From an uncultured Lachnospiraceae bacterium (GTDB lineage Bacteria; Bacillota; Clostridia; Lachnospirales; Lachnospiraceae), in NCBI GenBank assembly GCA_934343915.1, contig CAKRIL010000006.1, positions 1-64,000 on the forward strand: DNA of 64,000 nt, given 5' to 3'. Of the stretch, positions 1 through 9,033 are shown piece after piece. A program made the position numbers and the translations under genes. Position 1 is the stretch's first letter. Each line of letters begins with the position of its first letter. The notes beneath the pieces are model-generated. The model was not told where the DNA came from. It saw only the letters and a program-made list of their open reading frames with translations, and made no database searches.

Positions 1-261
1 GCTAAGATTAAGGAAGGTAACCGTGAGAGAATCCAGGTATTCGAGGGTACAGTACTTAAGAGACAGGGCGGCAGCTCAAGAGAGACTTTCACTGTAAGAA
101 AGCTTTCTAACGGTGTAGGCGTTGAGAGAACATGGCCATTACATTCCCCAACTATTGATAAGATTGAGGTTGTAAGAACAGGTAAGGCTAGAAGAGCTAA
201 GTTATTCTACTTAAGAGACAGAGTAGGTAAGGCAGCTAAGGTTAAGGAACTTGTAAAGTAA
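1..261 (+). CDS. rplS: 50S ribosomal protein L19, C-terminal part
   Basis: The window opens inside this gene; 86 codons and the stop are present. The translation contains the typical L19 segments ERIQVFEGTV, VGVERTWPLHSP and KLFYLRDRVGKAAK, so the family is clear. L19 sits at the interface of the 30S and 50S subunits. The start codon lies outside the window. A hairpin followed by a T-rich stretch lies about 30 bases after the stop and probably ends this transcript before lepB. Confidence 0.96.
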   Translation, partial: AKIKEGNRERIQVFEGTVLKRQGGSSRETFTVRKLSNGVGVERTWPLHSPTIDKIEVVRTGKARRAKLFYLRDRVGKAAKVKELVK

Positions 262-290
262 TATAACTTTATATGTAATATGACCATAGA

Positions 291-320
291 GGGAATGTCA
301 GTGCGGCATTCCCTTTTCTT
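291..320 (+). terminator. Rho-independent terminator after rplS
   Basis: GGGAATG (291-297) pairs with CATTCCC (307-313) over a nine-base loop and is followed directly by TTTTCTT. It lies 30 bases after the rplS stop and before the lepB ribosome site, so it separates the two transcripts or attenuates read-through. Confidence 0.75.
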
Positions 321-358
321 CAATCATCCGTAAATTTGACATTTTAGTGGGAGAGAGT

Positions 359-967
359 ATGGCAGAATTCGAGATTTATCGCAGAGAGAAGAAGTATCAT
401 ATACATGAGATAATACTTAAGTGGATTGTAGATATAATTATGGTTGTGTGTCTGTCATTTATTTTGGCGACATATATGTTAGGAAAGACGACAGTTGTAG
501 GACATTCGATGGAGCCGACCTTGGAGAATGAGGATAATCTTCTTATTGATAAGGTGAGCTACTGCTTCAAGGAGCCGGAGAGGTATGACGTTATCGTGTT
601 CGTGCCGAATATCGCGAATGTCTCCAAGTACTATGTGAAGAGAATTATAGGGCTGCCGGGTGAGACCGTGCAGATTATTGACGGAGTGGTGTATATCAAT
701 GGGGAACCGCTGGCGGACGACGTGATATACAGCTTTGGACTCACAGATGAGGACGGCAATGAGATAGAGCCGGAGAAGATATATAATGCAGGGCTTGCCT
801 CAGAGCCCGTCACGCTTGGATATGATGAGTACTTTGTGCTCGGAGATAACAGAAACAACAGTGAGGACAGCCGATTTGCAAATGTCGGAAATGTCAAATA
901 TTCGTCAATTATAGGACGTATATGGGCTGTATCGTCACCGTTTGGAAGAATGGGACTTGTAAAATAG
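359..967 (+). CDS. lepB: Signal peptidase I
   Basis: Type I signal peptidase, a membrane-bound serine/lysine protease that removes signal peptides from exported proteins. One N-terminal membrane segment lies around residues 24-43. The catalytic serine is Ser50 in GHSMEPT and the general-base lysine is Lys94 in YYVKRIIGLPGE. The later family box GDNRNNSEDSR is intact. The length of 202 residues is normal for Gram-positive SipS-like enzymes. The ATG at 359 is preferred over the in-frame GTG at 347, because GGGAG at 349-353 is a well placed ribosome site for it. The gene lies between rplS and rbgA, a common clostridial order. Confidence 0.95.
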   Translation: MAEFEIYRREKKYHIHEIILKWIVDIIMVVCLSFILATYMLGKTTVVGHSMEPTLENEDNLLIDKVSYCFKEPERYDVIVFVPNIANVSKYYVKRIIGLPGETVQIIDGVVYINGEPLADDVIYSFGLTDEDGNEIEPEKIYNAGLASEPVTLGYDEYFVLGDNRNNSEDSRFANVGNVKYSSIIGRIWAVSSPFGRMGLVK

Positions 968-990
968 GAATTTTGGAGGAATCAATACAG

Positions 991-1836
991 ATGAATATAC
1001 AGTGGTACCCGGGGCATATGACCAAGGCAAAGCGAATGATGCAGGAGGATATCAAGCTTATTGACCTTGTGATTGAGCTTGTTGATGCAAGACTTCCTCT
1101 GTCAAGCCGTAATCCGGATATTGATGAGCTGGGAAAAAATAAGGCAAGGCTGATACTTCTTAATAAGCACGACCTTGCTGATGAGAAGATAAATGATGCA
1201 TGGGTAGAATACTTCAATGCCAAGGGAATACATGCCGTCAAGATTAATGCAAAGAACGGAAGCGGCTTGAAGTCGATTCAGGGCGTGATAAACGAGGCAT
1301 GTAAGGAGAAGATTGAGAGAGACAGAAAGAGAGGAATATTGAACAGACCGATAAGAGCAATGGTTGTTGGTATTCCTAATGTCGGCAAATCAACCTTCAT
1401 CAACGCTTATGCCGGACGTAATTGTGCCAAGACGGGCAATATGCCGGGCGTGACTAAGGGAAAGCAGTGGATAAGGCTTAACAAGAATGTCGAGCTTTTA
1501 GACACGCCGGGAATACTGTGGCCTAAGTTCTCAGATGAGCAGGTGGGCATCAGACTTGCGCTTGTCGGTTCCATCAATGACCAGATTATCAATATGACTG
1601 AGCTTTCCTATGAGCTTATTAAGTTCATGGTGTCAAGCTATCCGGGAAGGCTTGCAGACAGATACGGAATAGATGAGACAAAGCAGCCTCATGAGGTGCT
1701 CGCGGATATAGCAGCTGCGAGAGCATGTCTGAAAAAAGGCGGAGAGCCTGACGAGGAGAAGGCGATTAAGCTTCTCTTTGACGATTTCAGAAGCGGCAAG
1801 ATGGGAAGAATTTCACTTGAAAGGCCGGAGCAGTAA
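991..1836 (+). CDS. rbgA: Ribosome biogenesis GTPase RbgA (YlqF)
   Basis: Circularly permuted GTPase needed for a late step of 50S subunit assembly. The permutation is visible: the G4 motif NKHD (about residue 59) comes before the G1 motif GIPNVGKST (about residue 127), and the G3 motif DTPG follows. The N-terminal MNIQWYPGHMTKAKR is diagnostic. The start is the ATG at 991, with GGAGG at 975-979; an upstream in-frame start at 922 would overlap lepB and lacks a ribosome site. The 281-residue length is normal. rnhB follows, as in Bacillus subtilis. Confidence 0.95.
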   Translation: MNIQWYPGHMTKAKRMMQEDIKLIDLVIELVDARLPLSSRNPDIDELGKNKARLILLNKHDLADEKINDAWVEYFNAKGIHAVKINAKNGSGLKSIQGVINEACKEKIERDRKRGILNRPIRAMVVGIPNVGKSTFINAYAGRNCAKTGNMPGVTKGKQWIRLNKNVELLDTPGILWPKFSDEQVGIRLALVGSINDQIINMTELSYELIKFMVSSYPGRLADRYGIDETKQPHEVLADIAAARACLKKGGEPDEEKAIKLLFDDFRSGKMGRISLERPEQ

Positions 1837-1924
1837 CACATCTGGCAGATGTAACCAGCATAGATAATTGGGAAATGCATTATAAATTAAAAGTACAATA
1901 ACGGGATGAGGACATATTGATTCT

Positions 1925-2683
1925 ATGGAAGAAAAGATAAGTGCAGTTAAGGAATTGTTTGAGAATGCCGATGAAAATACTGTAAGGGAATTGATTAAAA
2001 TATACGGGGCATCCGAGAAGGCGGGCATAGTTAAGCTCGTTGAGAAATACACTAAGCAGCTTGATAAGCTTAAGGCAGAGCGTATGCGCGTCGAGAATAT
2101 GCTTGCTTTTGAGAAGGAAAACAGTATGTACGCGAATATATGCGGAATCGACGAGGCAGGGCGTGGACCACTTGCAGGTCCGGTTGTAGCGGCGGCTGTT
2201 GTGCTTCCTAAGGATGCGAGGATTCTCTATGTGAACGACTCTAAGCAGCTCTCCGAGAAAAAGAGAGAGGAGCTGTATGATGTCATAATGAAGGAAGCAA
2301 TAAGTGTCGGTGTAGGCATAGCATCACCTGCAAGGATTGATGAGATTAACATTCTCCAGGCTGATTATGAGGCGATGCGCGATGCGGTGTCGAAGCTTAC
2401 TGTACAGCCTGACCTGCTTCTTAATGATGCAGTCATAATTCCGGGGCTTCATATGAAGCAGATTTCCATAATCAAGGGGGATGCAAAGAGCCTCTCGATA
2501 GCTGCGGCAAGCATTATCGCCAAGGTTACGAGGGACAGAATGATGTATGAGTATGATAAGCTCTATCCGGAATACGGTTTTGCATCCAATAAGGGATATG
2601 GCTCACAGGCGCATATTGCAGCGCTTAAGGAGTATGGACCGAGTCCGATACACAGGGCTACGTTTATCGGAAACTTTGTATAA
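1925..2683 (+). CDS. rnhB: Ribonuclease HII
   Basis: Removes ribonucleotides from RNA-DNA hybrids. The catalytic core begins with CGIDEAGRGPLAGPV near residue 74, carrying the Asp-Glu pair, and NDSKQLSEKKRE and IIKGDAKSLSIAAASIIAKVTRD follow, all standard RNase HII motifs. About 70 helical, charged residues precede the core; many Firmicute RnhB proteins carry such an extension. The 88-base gap after rbgA contains no gene and shows only a short ACATCT/AGATGT repeat. The gene order rbgA-rnhB matches ylqF-rnhB of B. subtilis. Confidence 0.94.
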   Translation: MEEKISAVKELFENADENTVRELIKIYGASEKAGIVKLVEKYTKQLDKLKAERMRVENMLAFEKENSMYANICGIDEAGRGPLAGPVVAAAVVLPKDARILYVNDSKQLSEKKREELYDVIMKEAISVGVGIASPARIDEINILQADYEAMRDAVSKLTVQPDLLLNDAVIIPGLHMKQISIIKGDAKSLSIAAASIIAKVTRDRMMYEYDKLYPEYGFASNKGYGSQAHIAALKEYGPSPIHRATFIGNFV

Positions 2684-2712
2684 TAAGACCATAGACATGA
2701 GGGAGGTACGTC

Positions 2713-4410
2713 ATGAATATTAACATGAGCGGAATGGCGAAGGGGAATTCTTCCGTGAATATTAATGTACATCCTAATATACACGGCACACAGCCGACTG
2801 TAACCGTAAGCGGAAGCCAGTCGGCTAATGCCGCGCTTACAATACTGCGTTCGCTGACTAATGGCGATACATTTTCAGCCAATATCACGGATGTCAACGG
2901 CAGCGCAGTCACGATAACCTTAGATGGTGGACAGTCTTTTACAGCGAATCTGCTGAACAACACAGCTTACAATATAGGTGACAGGGCAAGCTTCATAATT
3001 CAGGACAACAGCGGGGACAGCATTGTGCTCAAGGCTGCGGTCATGAAGGAAACGGCGTTTGAGACCGCGATGATTAACCGTTCTCTTGATGCGGCGGGAC
3101 TTGCACCGACGATAAAGAACCGTGAGATGGTGCTTGAACTGATGCATAATGGTATGCCGATAGGTAAGGATACGCTGCTTGATATGGCAAAGGAGCTCAC
3201 GCTCCATAAGGATGCCGATTTCCGCGATATAGTGGCTCTTAAGCGCATGGGAGTTGAGATTACGGATTCCGACCTCAAGTCATACCAAAACTACAAGGAA
3301 TACAATGGTGCCATGCAGACGGATATAGACAGCATAGTTAAGGAGCTGACTGATTCAGTGAAGACACCTGAGAACCTTGGTGATGTGGTGAGAATACTGA
3401 TCGCCGGGACGGATGCGGCACAGAAAGGGGCATTAACAGGAGAAGCATCAGAAGCACAGGCTGAGATTGATAAAACAAATACAGACAACGGTTATAATAA
3501 GAACGGTGCAGCAGGGGGCGCGTCTGCCTCGGGTGTGAGTACTTTTTTGCCGGATGGATGGACTAACGGCGAGGTGAAGGAGCTTGCAGAGGGTATAACC
3601 AAGTCGCTGCAGACCATGGTTGATAACAACAATGCGGCGACGGGAAAGAATGCAGAGAATGCGGTGAAGCTTTCTGATAAGCTTCTAAGTGCAAAGAATC
3701 TGCAGGACTTTATGACTCAGCTTGCCGATACACTTGAAAAGCTCGAGAATGAACCGCTGTTAAAGAAGAAGCTTGGCGAGCTTCTAAAGGGTGACAAGGT
3801 CACAAGGCTGTTGTCCGAGCTTACAAAGGACACCTTCAGCATGAAGCCGTCGGATGTCAAGGACGAGGAGACAGTGAGGGAGCATCTTGCAAAGACGCTT
3901 GGGAAGCTTAACTCGTTAAGCGAATATGCTGCATCGACCCAGAACACGGCGCTCGGAAATGCCGCGTCGGGAATGAGCAGCAATATGGAATTTTTGAATA
4001 ATATGAATCAGTTCATGACGGCAGTGCAGATACCGTTAAGACATATAGGCGAGCGCGGAGAGGGCGAGCTGTATGTGTACAGCAAAAAGCGTGCCAAGGA
4101 GGATGATGACACCGTAAAGGCTTTCCTTCATCTTGATATGGAGCATCTTGGGGCGCTTGATATATATGTGACCTTGAAGGGAAGCAGCGTAAAGACCAAC
4201 TTTAAGGTTGAGGATGAGAGCGTGCTTGATTTCCTCGAGAGCAATATGGGGCTTCTCACCAAGCAGTTGAATGACGACGGTTATAATGTGGCGGTAAATA
4301 TATCGGGCAATGACGATGATGAGCAGGGCTTTGATTTTGTGAAAGAGGTTTTGACTCCGCAGCTTCCCGTAAGTGAAGTGAAGCGCTTTAAGTTCGATGT
4401 CAAGGCATAG
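2713..4410 (+). CDS. FliK-like protein (YlqG position)
   Basis: A 565-residue protein. The C-terminal third, around residues 440-530, resembles the FliK hook-length-control C-terminal domain (LHLDMEHLGALDIYVTLKG, then VLDFLESNMGLLTKQLNDDGYNV). The N-terminal half is Asn/Ser/Thr-rich and the centre (about 240-400) is helical and charged. Its position between rnhB and a free FlhB-tail gene matches B. subtilis ylqG. FliK normally contacts the FlhB cytoplasmic tail to switch export specificity, so the two genes probably act together, but no flagellar genes are nearby and the role is unproven. GGGAGG at 2701-2706 supports the start. Confidence 0.7.
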   Translation: MNINMSGMAKGNSSVNINVHPNIHGTQPTVTVSGSQSANAALTILRSLTNGDTFSANITDVNGSAVTITLDGGQSFTANLLNNTAYNIGDRASFIIQDNSGDSIVLKAAVMKETAFETAMINRSLDAAGLAPTIKNREMVLELMHNGMPIGKDTLLDMAKELTLHKDADFRDIVALKRMGVEITDSDLKSYQNYKEYNGAMQTDIDSIVKELTDSVKTPENLGDVVRILIAGTDAAQKGALTGEASEAQAEIDKTNTDNGYNKNGAAGGASASGVSTFLPDGWTNGEVKELAEGITKSLQTMVDNNNAATGKNAENAVKLSDKLLSAKNLQDFMTQLADTLEKLENEPLLKKKLGELLKGDKVTRLLSELTKDTFSMKPSDVKDEETVREHLAKTLGKLNSLSEYAASTQNTALGNAASGMSSNMEFLNNMNQFMTAVQIPLRHIGERGEGELYVYSKKRAKEDDDTVKAFLHLDMEHLGALDIYVTLKGSSVKTNFKVEDESVLDFLESNMGLLTKQLNDDGYNVAVNISGNDDDEQGFDFVKEVLTPQLPVSEVKRFKFDVKA

Positions 4411-4425
4411 ATTACGGAGGAGAAT

Positions 4426-4719
4426 ATGGAGAAGAATGAGCTTAAGGACAGACAGGCGATAGCTCTCACATATGAGCCAGGCACCTCGGCACCTACGATA
4501 GTGGCCGCGGGCAAGGGCTATGTTGCCGGCAGGATAATCGAGACTGCCAGGGAAAATGAGGTTCCGCTGTATGAGGACAGTGAGCTTTCCAACACGCTTA
4601 TGCGCCTTAAGATAGGCGATACGATACCGCCGGAGCTGTATAAGGTAGTTGCTGATATTCTTATCTTTGTCGACAGCATGGACAGAATAAAGGGCAAGCT
4701 GAATTCAGGAAAAGTTTGA
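4426..4719 (+). CDS. Free-standing FlhB C-terminal domain protein (YlqH-like)
   Basis: A 97-residue protein equivalent to only the cytoplasmic tail of the flagellar/type III export switch FlhB/YscU. It shows AIALTYEPGTSAPTIVAAGKG and then ETARENEVPLYEDSELSNTL, as in the FlhB post-cleavage fragment. No membrane segments are present, and the autocleavage NPTH motif is absent because the protein begins after that point. The preceding gene is FliK-like, 15 bases upstream, with an AGGAG ribosome site between. The pair corresponds to ylqG-ylqH of B. subtilis, whose role is not settled. Confidence 0.85.
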   Translation: MEKNELKDRQAIALTYEPGTSAPTIVAAGKGYVAGRIIETARENEVPLYEDSELSNTLMRLKIGDTIPPELYKVVADILIFVDSMDRIKGKLNSGKV

Positions 4720-4744
4720 AACAGAGACTAAGGAAGTATATATT

Positions 4745-6088
4745 ATGGCAAAGGATATGACAAAAGGCAGAATACTGCCACAGATGACAGCATTTGCGAT
4801 ACCACTTATTTTGGGAAATTTATTTCAGATTTTATACAATGCGACTGACTCAATAATAGTCGGGCAGTTCGTCGGAGATGATGCCCTTGCGGCGGTAGGA
4901 ACGGCAGGACCTATTATGAATATGGCGATTCTTTTTATCAGCGGCATGTGCATGGGTGCGGGTATACTCATGAGTATGCTCTACGGTGCCAAGGATATGA
5001 AGAATCTTGAAAAGCAGATAAGCACAACTCTTATAGGAGGCTTGATATTCTCACTTATAATTGCGGGACTTATGATAGTGCTTGCAGTGCCGGTGCTGCG
5101 GCTTATCAATTCGCCTGAGGAGATTATTCCAAGTGCGTCTGTGTACCTGAGGGTTGTATTCTTAGGACTTATATTCACGTTCATATATAATTTTCTTGCC
5201 AATACCTTAAGAGCACTCGGAGACAGCAAAACACCGCTGTATTTTCTTGTGATAAGTGCGTTCCTCAATGTTGTGGGGGATTTAATATTCGTAGTGGGGC
5301 TGAAGCTCGGCGTTATGGGAAGTGCGGTTGCCACCGTACTGTCGGAGGCCATGTGCTGTGTGTGCTGCGGTGTATATGTCAAGCTCAAGGTGCCGCTTCT
5401 GTGCCTTGGGAAAAAATGGTTTGTCTTCGAGAGAAAGGTTCTGTGGAAGACCTTTTCCTATGGAATAACAAGCGCACTTCAGCAGATGTGTGTGCAGCTT
5501 GGAAAGATACTTGTTCAGGCAATAATAAATGTACAGGGTGTAGCGTTCATTGCGGCATTTACGGCAATTAACCGTGTTGACGATTTTGTGCTGTCGCCTG
5601 AGGGAAATATTGCGCACGCTACAACGACATTCATTGCGCAGAACAGAGGCGCGGGAGATGTTGAACGTGTGAAGAAGGGATACCGCTGTGGGATATTGAT
5701 GGAAATAGTATTCTCGGTAATCGTGAGTGTGATTGTATTTTTTGCAGCGAAGCCGCTTATGAGAATGTTCGTCACCGAGGACAGTGCGGAGGTTGTGGCA
5801 CTCGGAGTATCATATCTTAAGGTAATTGCGTTCATGTACATAATGCCTGCACTCACGAATATTGTGCAGGGCTTTTTCAGAGGAATGGGCGACCTTAAGG
5901 TTACGCTTATAAGCACGATTACCAATATGGGAGTGCGTGTAATTGCGGCGCATATCCTCATTAGCATGATGGGCAAAGGCTTCTCAGCTCTTGCATGGTC
6001 TAATTTCTGGGGCTGGGTATTCATGCTTCTGTTCGAGGTACCGCTGCTTGTGCGAACCGTGAGAAAGCTGTCAAGAGGAGAATTATAG
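4745..6088 (+). CDS. MATE family efflux transporter
   Basis: A 447-residue polytopic membrane protein with about 12 predicted segments in two related halves. The N-terminus AFAIPLILGNLFQILYNATDSIIVGQFVG is typical of DinF/NorM-like MATE exporters in clostridia. These move drugs or other organic cations outward using Na+ or H+. The substrate cannot be told from sequence. The gene is one base from the following yraN, so the two are probably cotranscribed. The start is the ATG at 4745. Confidence 0.93.
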   Translation: MAKDMTKGRILPQMTAFAIPLILGNLFQILYNATDSIIVGQFVGDDALAAVGTAGPIMNMAILFISGMCMGAGILMSMLYGAKDMKNLEKQISTTLIGGLIFSLIIAGLMIVLAVPVLRLINSPEEIIPSASVYLRVVFLGLIFTFIYNFLANTLRALGDSKTPLYFLVISAFLNVVGDLIFVVGLKLGVMGSAVATVLSEAMCCVCCGVYVKLKVPLLCLGKKWFVFERKVLWKTFSYGITSALQQMCVQLGKILVQAIINVQGVAFIAAFTAINRVDDFVLSPEGNIAHATTTFIAQNRGAGDVERVKKGYRCGILMEIVFSVIVSVIVFFAAKPLMRMFVTEDSAEVVALGVSYLKVIAFMYIMPALTNIVQGFFRGMGDLKVTLISTITNMGVRVIAAHILISMMGKGFSALAWSNFWGWVFMLLFEVPLLVRTVRKLSRGEL

Positions 6089-6089
6089 T

Positions 6090-6449
6090 GTGAATACCAG
6101 AAAAACAGGCGGCAGATATGAGGACGCGGCAGCAGATTATTTGGTAAAAAAAGGGTATATTATATTAGAGCGCAATCACAGAAATAAGCTTGGGGAGATT
6201 GATATTATTGCAAAAAGCCCTGAGGGAATACTGGTGTACTGCGAAGTAAAGTACAGAAGCTCGGATGAGCACGGGACACCGTTCGAGGCGGTGAATATGA
6301 GTAAAAGACGCAGGATAAGCAGGGCTGCATGGTGGCATTTTAATGTCGGAGGATATGGTGATGACACAGCATGCCGCTTTGATGTTATCGGAATATACGG
6401 TGATGGCAGAATAGAGCATATTGAGGGCGCATTTGGCATGTGCAGATAA
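6090..6449 (+). CDS. YraN family (UPF0102) nuclease-like protein
   Basis: A 119-residue protein with a restriction-endonuclease-like fold. GRYEDAAADYLVKKGYIILERNHRNKLGEIDII and the following VYCEVKYRSS carry the family's Glu, Asp and ExK residues. YraN proteins are thought to act on DNA recombination or repair intermediates, but no firm function is known. The start is a GTG at 6090 with AGAGGAG at 6074-6080, one base after the upstream stop. A strong terminator begins at the stop codon. Confidence 0.9.
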   Translation: MNTRKTGGRYEDAAADYLVKKGYIILERNHRNKLGEIDIIAKSPEGILVYCEVKYRSSDEHGTPFEAVNMSKRRRISRAAWWHFNVGGYGDDTACRFDVIGIYGDGRIEHIEGAFGMCR

Positions 6450-6484
6450 CAAGGGTCGAAATGACCCTTGTTTATTTTTTTTTT
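6450..6484 (+). terminator. Rho-independent terminator after yraN
   Basis: CAAGGGTC (6450-6457) and GACCCTTG (6463-6470) form a perfect eight-base stem with a five-base loop, followed by TTTATTTTTTTTTT. It ends the operon that runs from lepB or rbgA to yraN. Confidence 0.9.
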
Positions 6485-6486
6485 AT

Positions 6487-6516
6487 TTGTAATAATAAGA
6501 TAAGTGGTATTATAAT
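6487..6516 (+). promoter_or_regulatory. Candidate vegetative promoter for the MMPL operon
   Basis: TTGTAA (6487-6492), an 18-base spacer and a perfect TATAAT (6511-6516) lie just after the yraN terminator and 37 bases before the next start codon. This fits a sigma-A type promoter. Confidence 0.55.
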
Positions 6517-6552
6517 TTTTTTCGGATATTAATCTTATAAGGAGTGTCACAT

Positions 6553-9033
6553 ATGAGTAAGAAGATGAAGGATAAAGAAAACGAAAGCTTCATGATAAAG
6601 ATGGCAGCCTTTATCGTTGACAAGAGAAATCTGTTCTTCCTGATTTTCGGAATACTGATTATCTTTTCAATGGTATCAAGCAGCTGGGTCAATGTCGAGA
6701 ATTCTCTTTCGGCATATCTTCCGGCATCTACGGAGACCAGTAAGGGTCTTGACAGAATGGATGAGGAGTTCATTACATATGGTTCTGCCAAGATAATGGT
6801 AACGAATATTACATATGATACAGCGTGTGATATATCAGACATGATTGATGATATGGATTCGGTTGTAATGCTGACGTTCGACGAGACTAAGGATCATTAC
6901 AACAATTTTTCCGCACTGTATGATGTGACCTTTAAATATACTGAGACAGATGACAGGGCACTTGAGGCACTGTCGGAGATCGAGGATATGCTCTCTGATT
7001 ATGACATATATGTATCTACCTCAATGGGAGATGCGTCAGCAGAGCAGATTTCAAGCGAAATGTCGGTAATCACTGTTCTTGTTGCAATTATCGTTGTGAC
7101 GGTTCTTTTACTCACCTCGCAGACATGGGCAGAGGTTCCGGTTCTGCTTCTTACATTTGTGGCATCCATGCTTATAACCAATGGAACTAACTTCATAATG
7201 GGTACGATTTCATTCGTGTCCAACTCAGTTACGGTTGTACTTCAGCTTGCGCTGTCGATTGACTATGCGATTATTTTCTGTAACAGATATAAGGAGGAAC
7301 ATGAGAAGCTGCCTACAAGGGAGGCTGATATTATCGCGCTCAGCAAGGCTATTCCGGAGATTTCCTCAAGCTCATTAACGACAATCGGCGGTCTTGTAGC
7401 CATGATGTTCATGCAGTTCGGTATAGGACGTGATATGGCACTCTGTCTTATAAGGGCTATTTTCTTAAGCCTTTTGTCAGTGTTCTTCCTTATGCCGGGA
7501 CTTATTATGATATTTGGCAACCTTATGGATAAGACGAAGCACAAGAGCTTCATTCCTAAGATTCCTTTTGTCGGCAAGTTCGCGTATAAGACCAGATATA
7601 TTATGCCTTTTGTCTTTGTCGGCATAATTGTGGTTGCATACTTCATATCCTCAAAGTGTCCTTATGTGTACGGCTATTCACAGATAGAAACGCCGATACA
7701 GAGTGATTCACAGCTTGTGGATGAGCTGATTGAGGAGAGCTTCGGTGCTTCCAATATGGTTGCACTCACGATTCCGTCGGGAAGCTATGACAAGGAGGCG
7801 AAGCTTATCGCAGACCTTGAGGCGTGTGATGAGGTCGAATCCTGTATGGGTCTTGCCAATACGGAGGCGATGGACGGATATATGCTTGCCGACAAGCTCA
7901 CGATACGAGAGTTCTCGGAGCTGCTTGAGCTCGATTATGAGGTCGCCGAGCTTCTGTATATGGCATATGCGGTAAATGATGAGAATTACGCGAAGCTGGT
8001 GAACGGCTTGTCCAATTACAGCGTGCCGCTTATAGATATGATAATGTTCCTCTATGATGAGGTAGATGAGGGATATGTGACGCTTGATGATGACCTTATG
8101 GATACTCTTGAGAATGCACATACACTCATGAAGGTTGCAAAGGATCAGCTTCAGGGCGAAAATTACAGCCGTATTCTTGTATATCTCAATCTCCCTGAGG
8201 AGGGCGATGAGACCTTCGCATTCCTTGACAGGATGCATGAAATTGCCGGTGAATATTATCCGATAGATGAAGTACTTATACCGGGTGATTCAATGAGCCA
8301 GTATGACTTGTACAAGACATTCCAGGTTGATAATACGGTTGTCAATGTCGTATCAATTCTTGCGGTTTTGGTTGTGCTTTTGTTCACATTCAAGTCGGCA
8401 GGAATGCCTGTACTCCTTATACTTGTTATTCAGGGTGCCATATGGATCAATTTCGCATTCCCCGCACTTCAGAATAAGAACCTGTTCTTTATGAGCTACT
8501 TAATCGTAAGCTCTATTCAGATGGGTGCCAATATTGATTATGCCATTGTTATATCGGGTCGATATATGGAGCTTAAGGAGAAGATGAGCAAGGAGCAGGC
8601 AATCATTGAGACAATGAACTTTGCGTTCCCTACCATCGTAACGTCAGGAACAATGCTTGCCATTGCGGGTATCCTTATCGGTCAGATGTCCTCGGACGGT
8701 GCTATCTGCGGTATTGGTCAGTGCCTTGGACGAGGAACAATCATTTCCATTATAATTGTAATGTTTGCACTGCCTCAGATACTTTTACTTGGTGAGAAGG
8801 TGATTGACAAGACATCGTTTGCAGTGACAATACCGCTTAAGATGGAGAAGACGGCGGGACTTGTACGAGTCGACGGAATGGTAAGCGGTCAGATTGAAGG
8901 AAATGTTGTAGGCGAGATGCACGGATTCATTAGAGGTAATGCTAACCTGTTTATAAGCACGGGAAAGATAGAACAGAAGCAGGATGATGGCGGAAAGTTA
9001 GAGGAGCTGTATGAAGATGAGAAGAATGAATAA
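6553..9033 (+). CDS. MMPL/RND superfamily transporter
   Basis: An 826-residue membrane protein with the two-fold RND layout: one membrane segment near residue 25, an extracytoplasmic domain, a membrane cluster around 172-350 containing SIDYAIIFCNRYKEE, a second extracytoplasmic domain, and a second cluster from about 594 containing NIDYAIVISGRYMEL. The repeated D-Y pair in the fourth segment of each half is the proton-relay signature of MMPL exporters. Unusually, the last 60 residues are soluble and contain short G-x-I/V repeats. The start is the ATG at 6553 with AAGGAG at 6539-6544; a GTG at 6544 is less likely. It overlaps the next gene by 23 bases, so the two are translationally coupled. 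Confidence 0.92.
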   Translation: MSKKMKDKENESFMIKMAAFIVDKRNLFFLIFGILIIFSMVSSSWVNVENSLSAYLPASTETSKGLDRMDEEFITYGSAKIMVTNITYDTACDISDMIDDMDSVVMLTFDETKDHYNNFSALYDVTFKYTETDDRALEALSEIEDMLSDYDIYVSTSMGDASAEQISSEMSVITVLVAIIVVTVLLLTSQTWAEVPVLLLTFVASMLITNGTNFIMGTISFVSNSVTVVLQLALSIDYAIIFCNRYKEEHEKLPTREADIIALSKAIPEISSSSLTTIGGLVAMMFMQFGIGRDMALCLIRAIFLSLLSVFFLMPGLIMIFGNLMDKTKHKSFIPKIPFVGKFAYKTRYIMPFVFVGIIVVAYFISSKCPYVYGYSQIETPIQSDSQLVDELIEESFGASNMVALTIPSGSYDKEAKLIADLEACDEVESCMGLANTEAMDGYMLADKLTIREFSELLELDYEVAELLYMAYAVNDENYAKLVNGLSNYSVPLIDMIMFLYDEVDEGYVTLDDDLMDTLENAHTLMKVAKDQLQGENYSRILVYLNLPEEGDETFAFLDRMHEIAGEYYPIDEVLIPGDSMSQYDLYKTFQVDNTVVNVVSILAVLVVLLFTFKSAGMPVLLILVIQGAIWINFAFPALQNKNLFFMSYLIVSSIQMGANIDYAIVISGRYMELKEKMSKEQAIIETMNFAFPTIVTSGTMLAIAGILIGQMSSDGAICGIGQCLGRGTIISIIIVMFALPQILLLGEKVIDKTSFAVTIPLKMEKTAGLVRVDGMVSGQIEGNVVGEMHGFIRGNANLFISTGKIEQKQDDGGKLEELYEDEKNE

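Noticed and set aside
347..358. GTG at 347 as the lepB start.
   Set aside because: The ribosome site GGGAG lies inside this extension and fits the ATG at 359.
5353..5571. Open frame inside the MATE gene.
   Set aside because: Out-of-frame shadow of a clear transporter gene, with no ribosome site or family signal.
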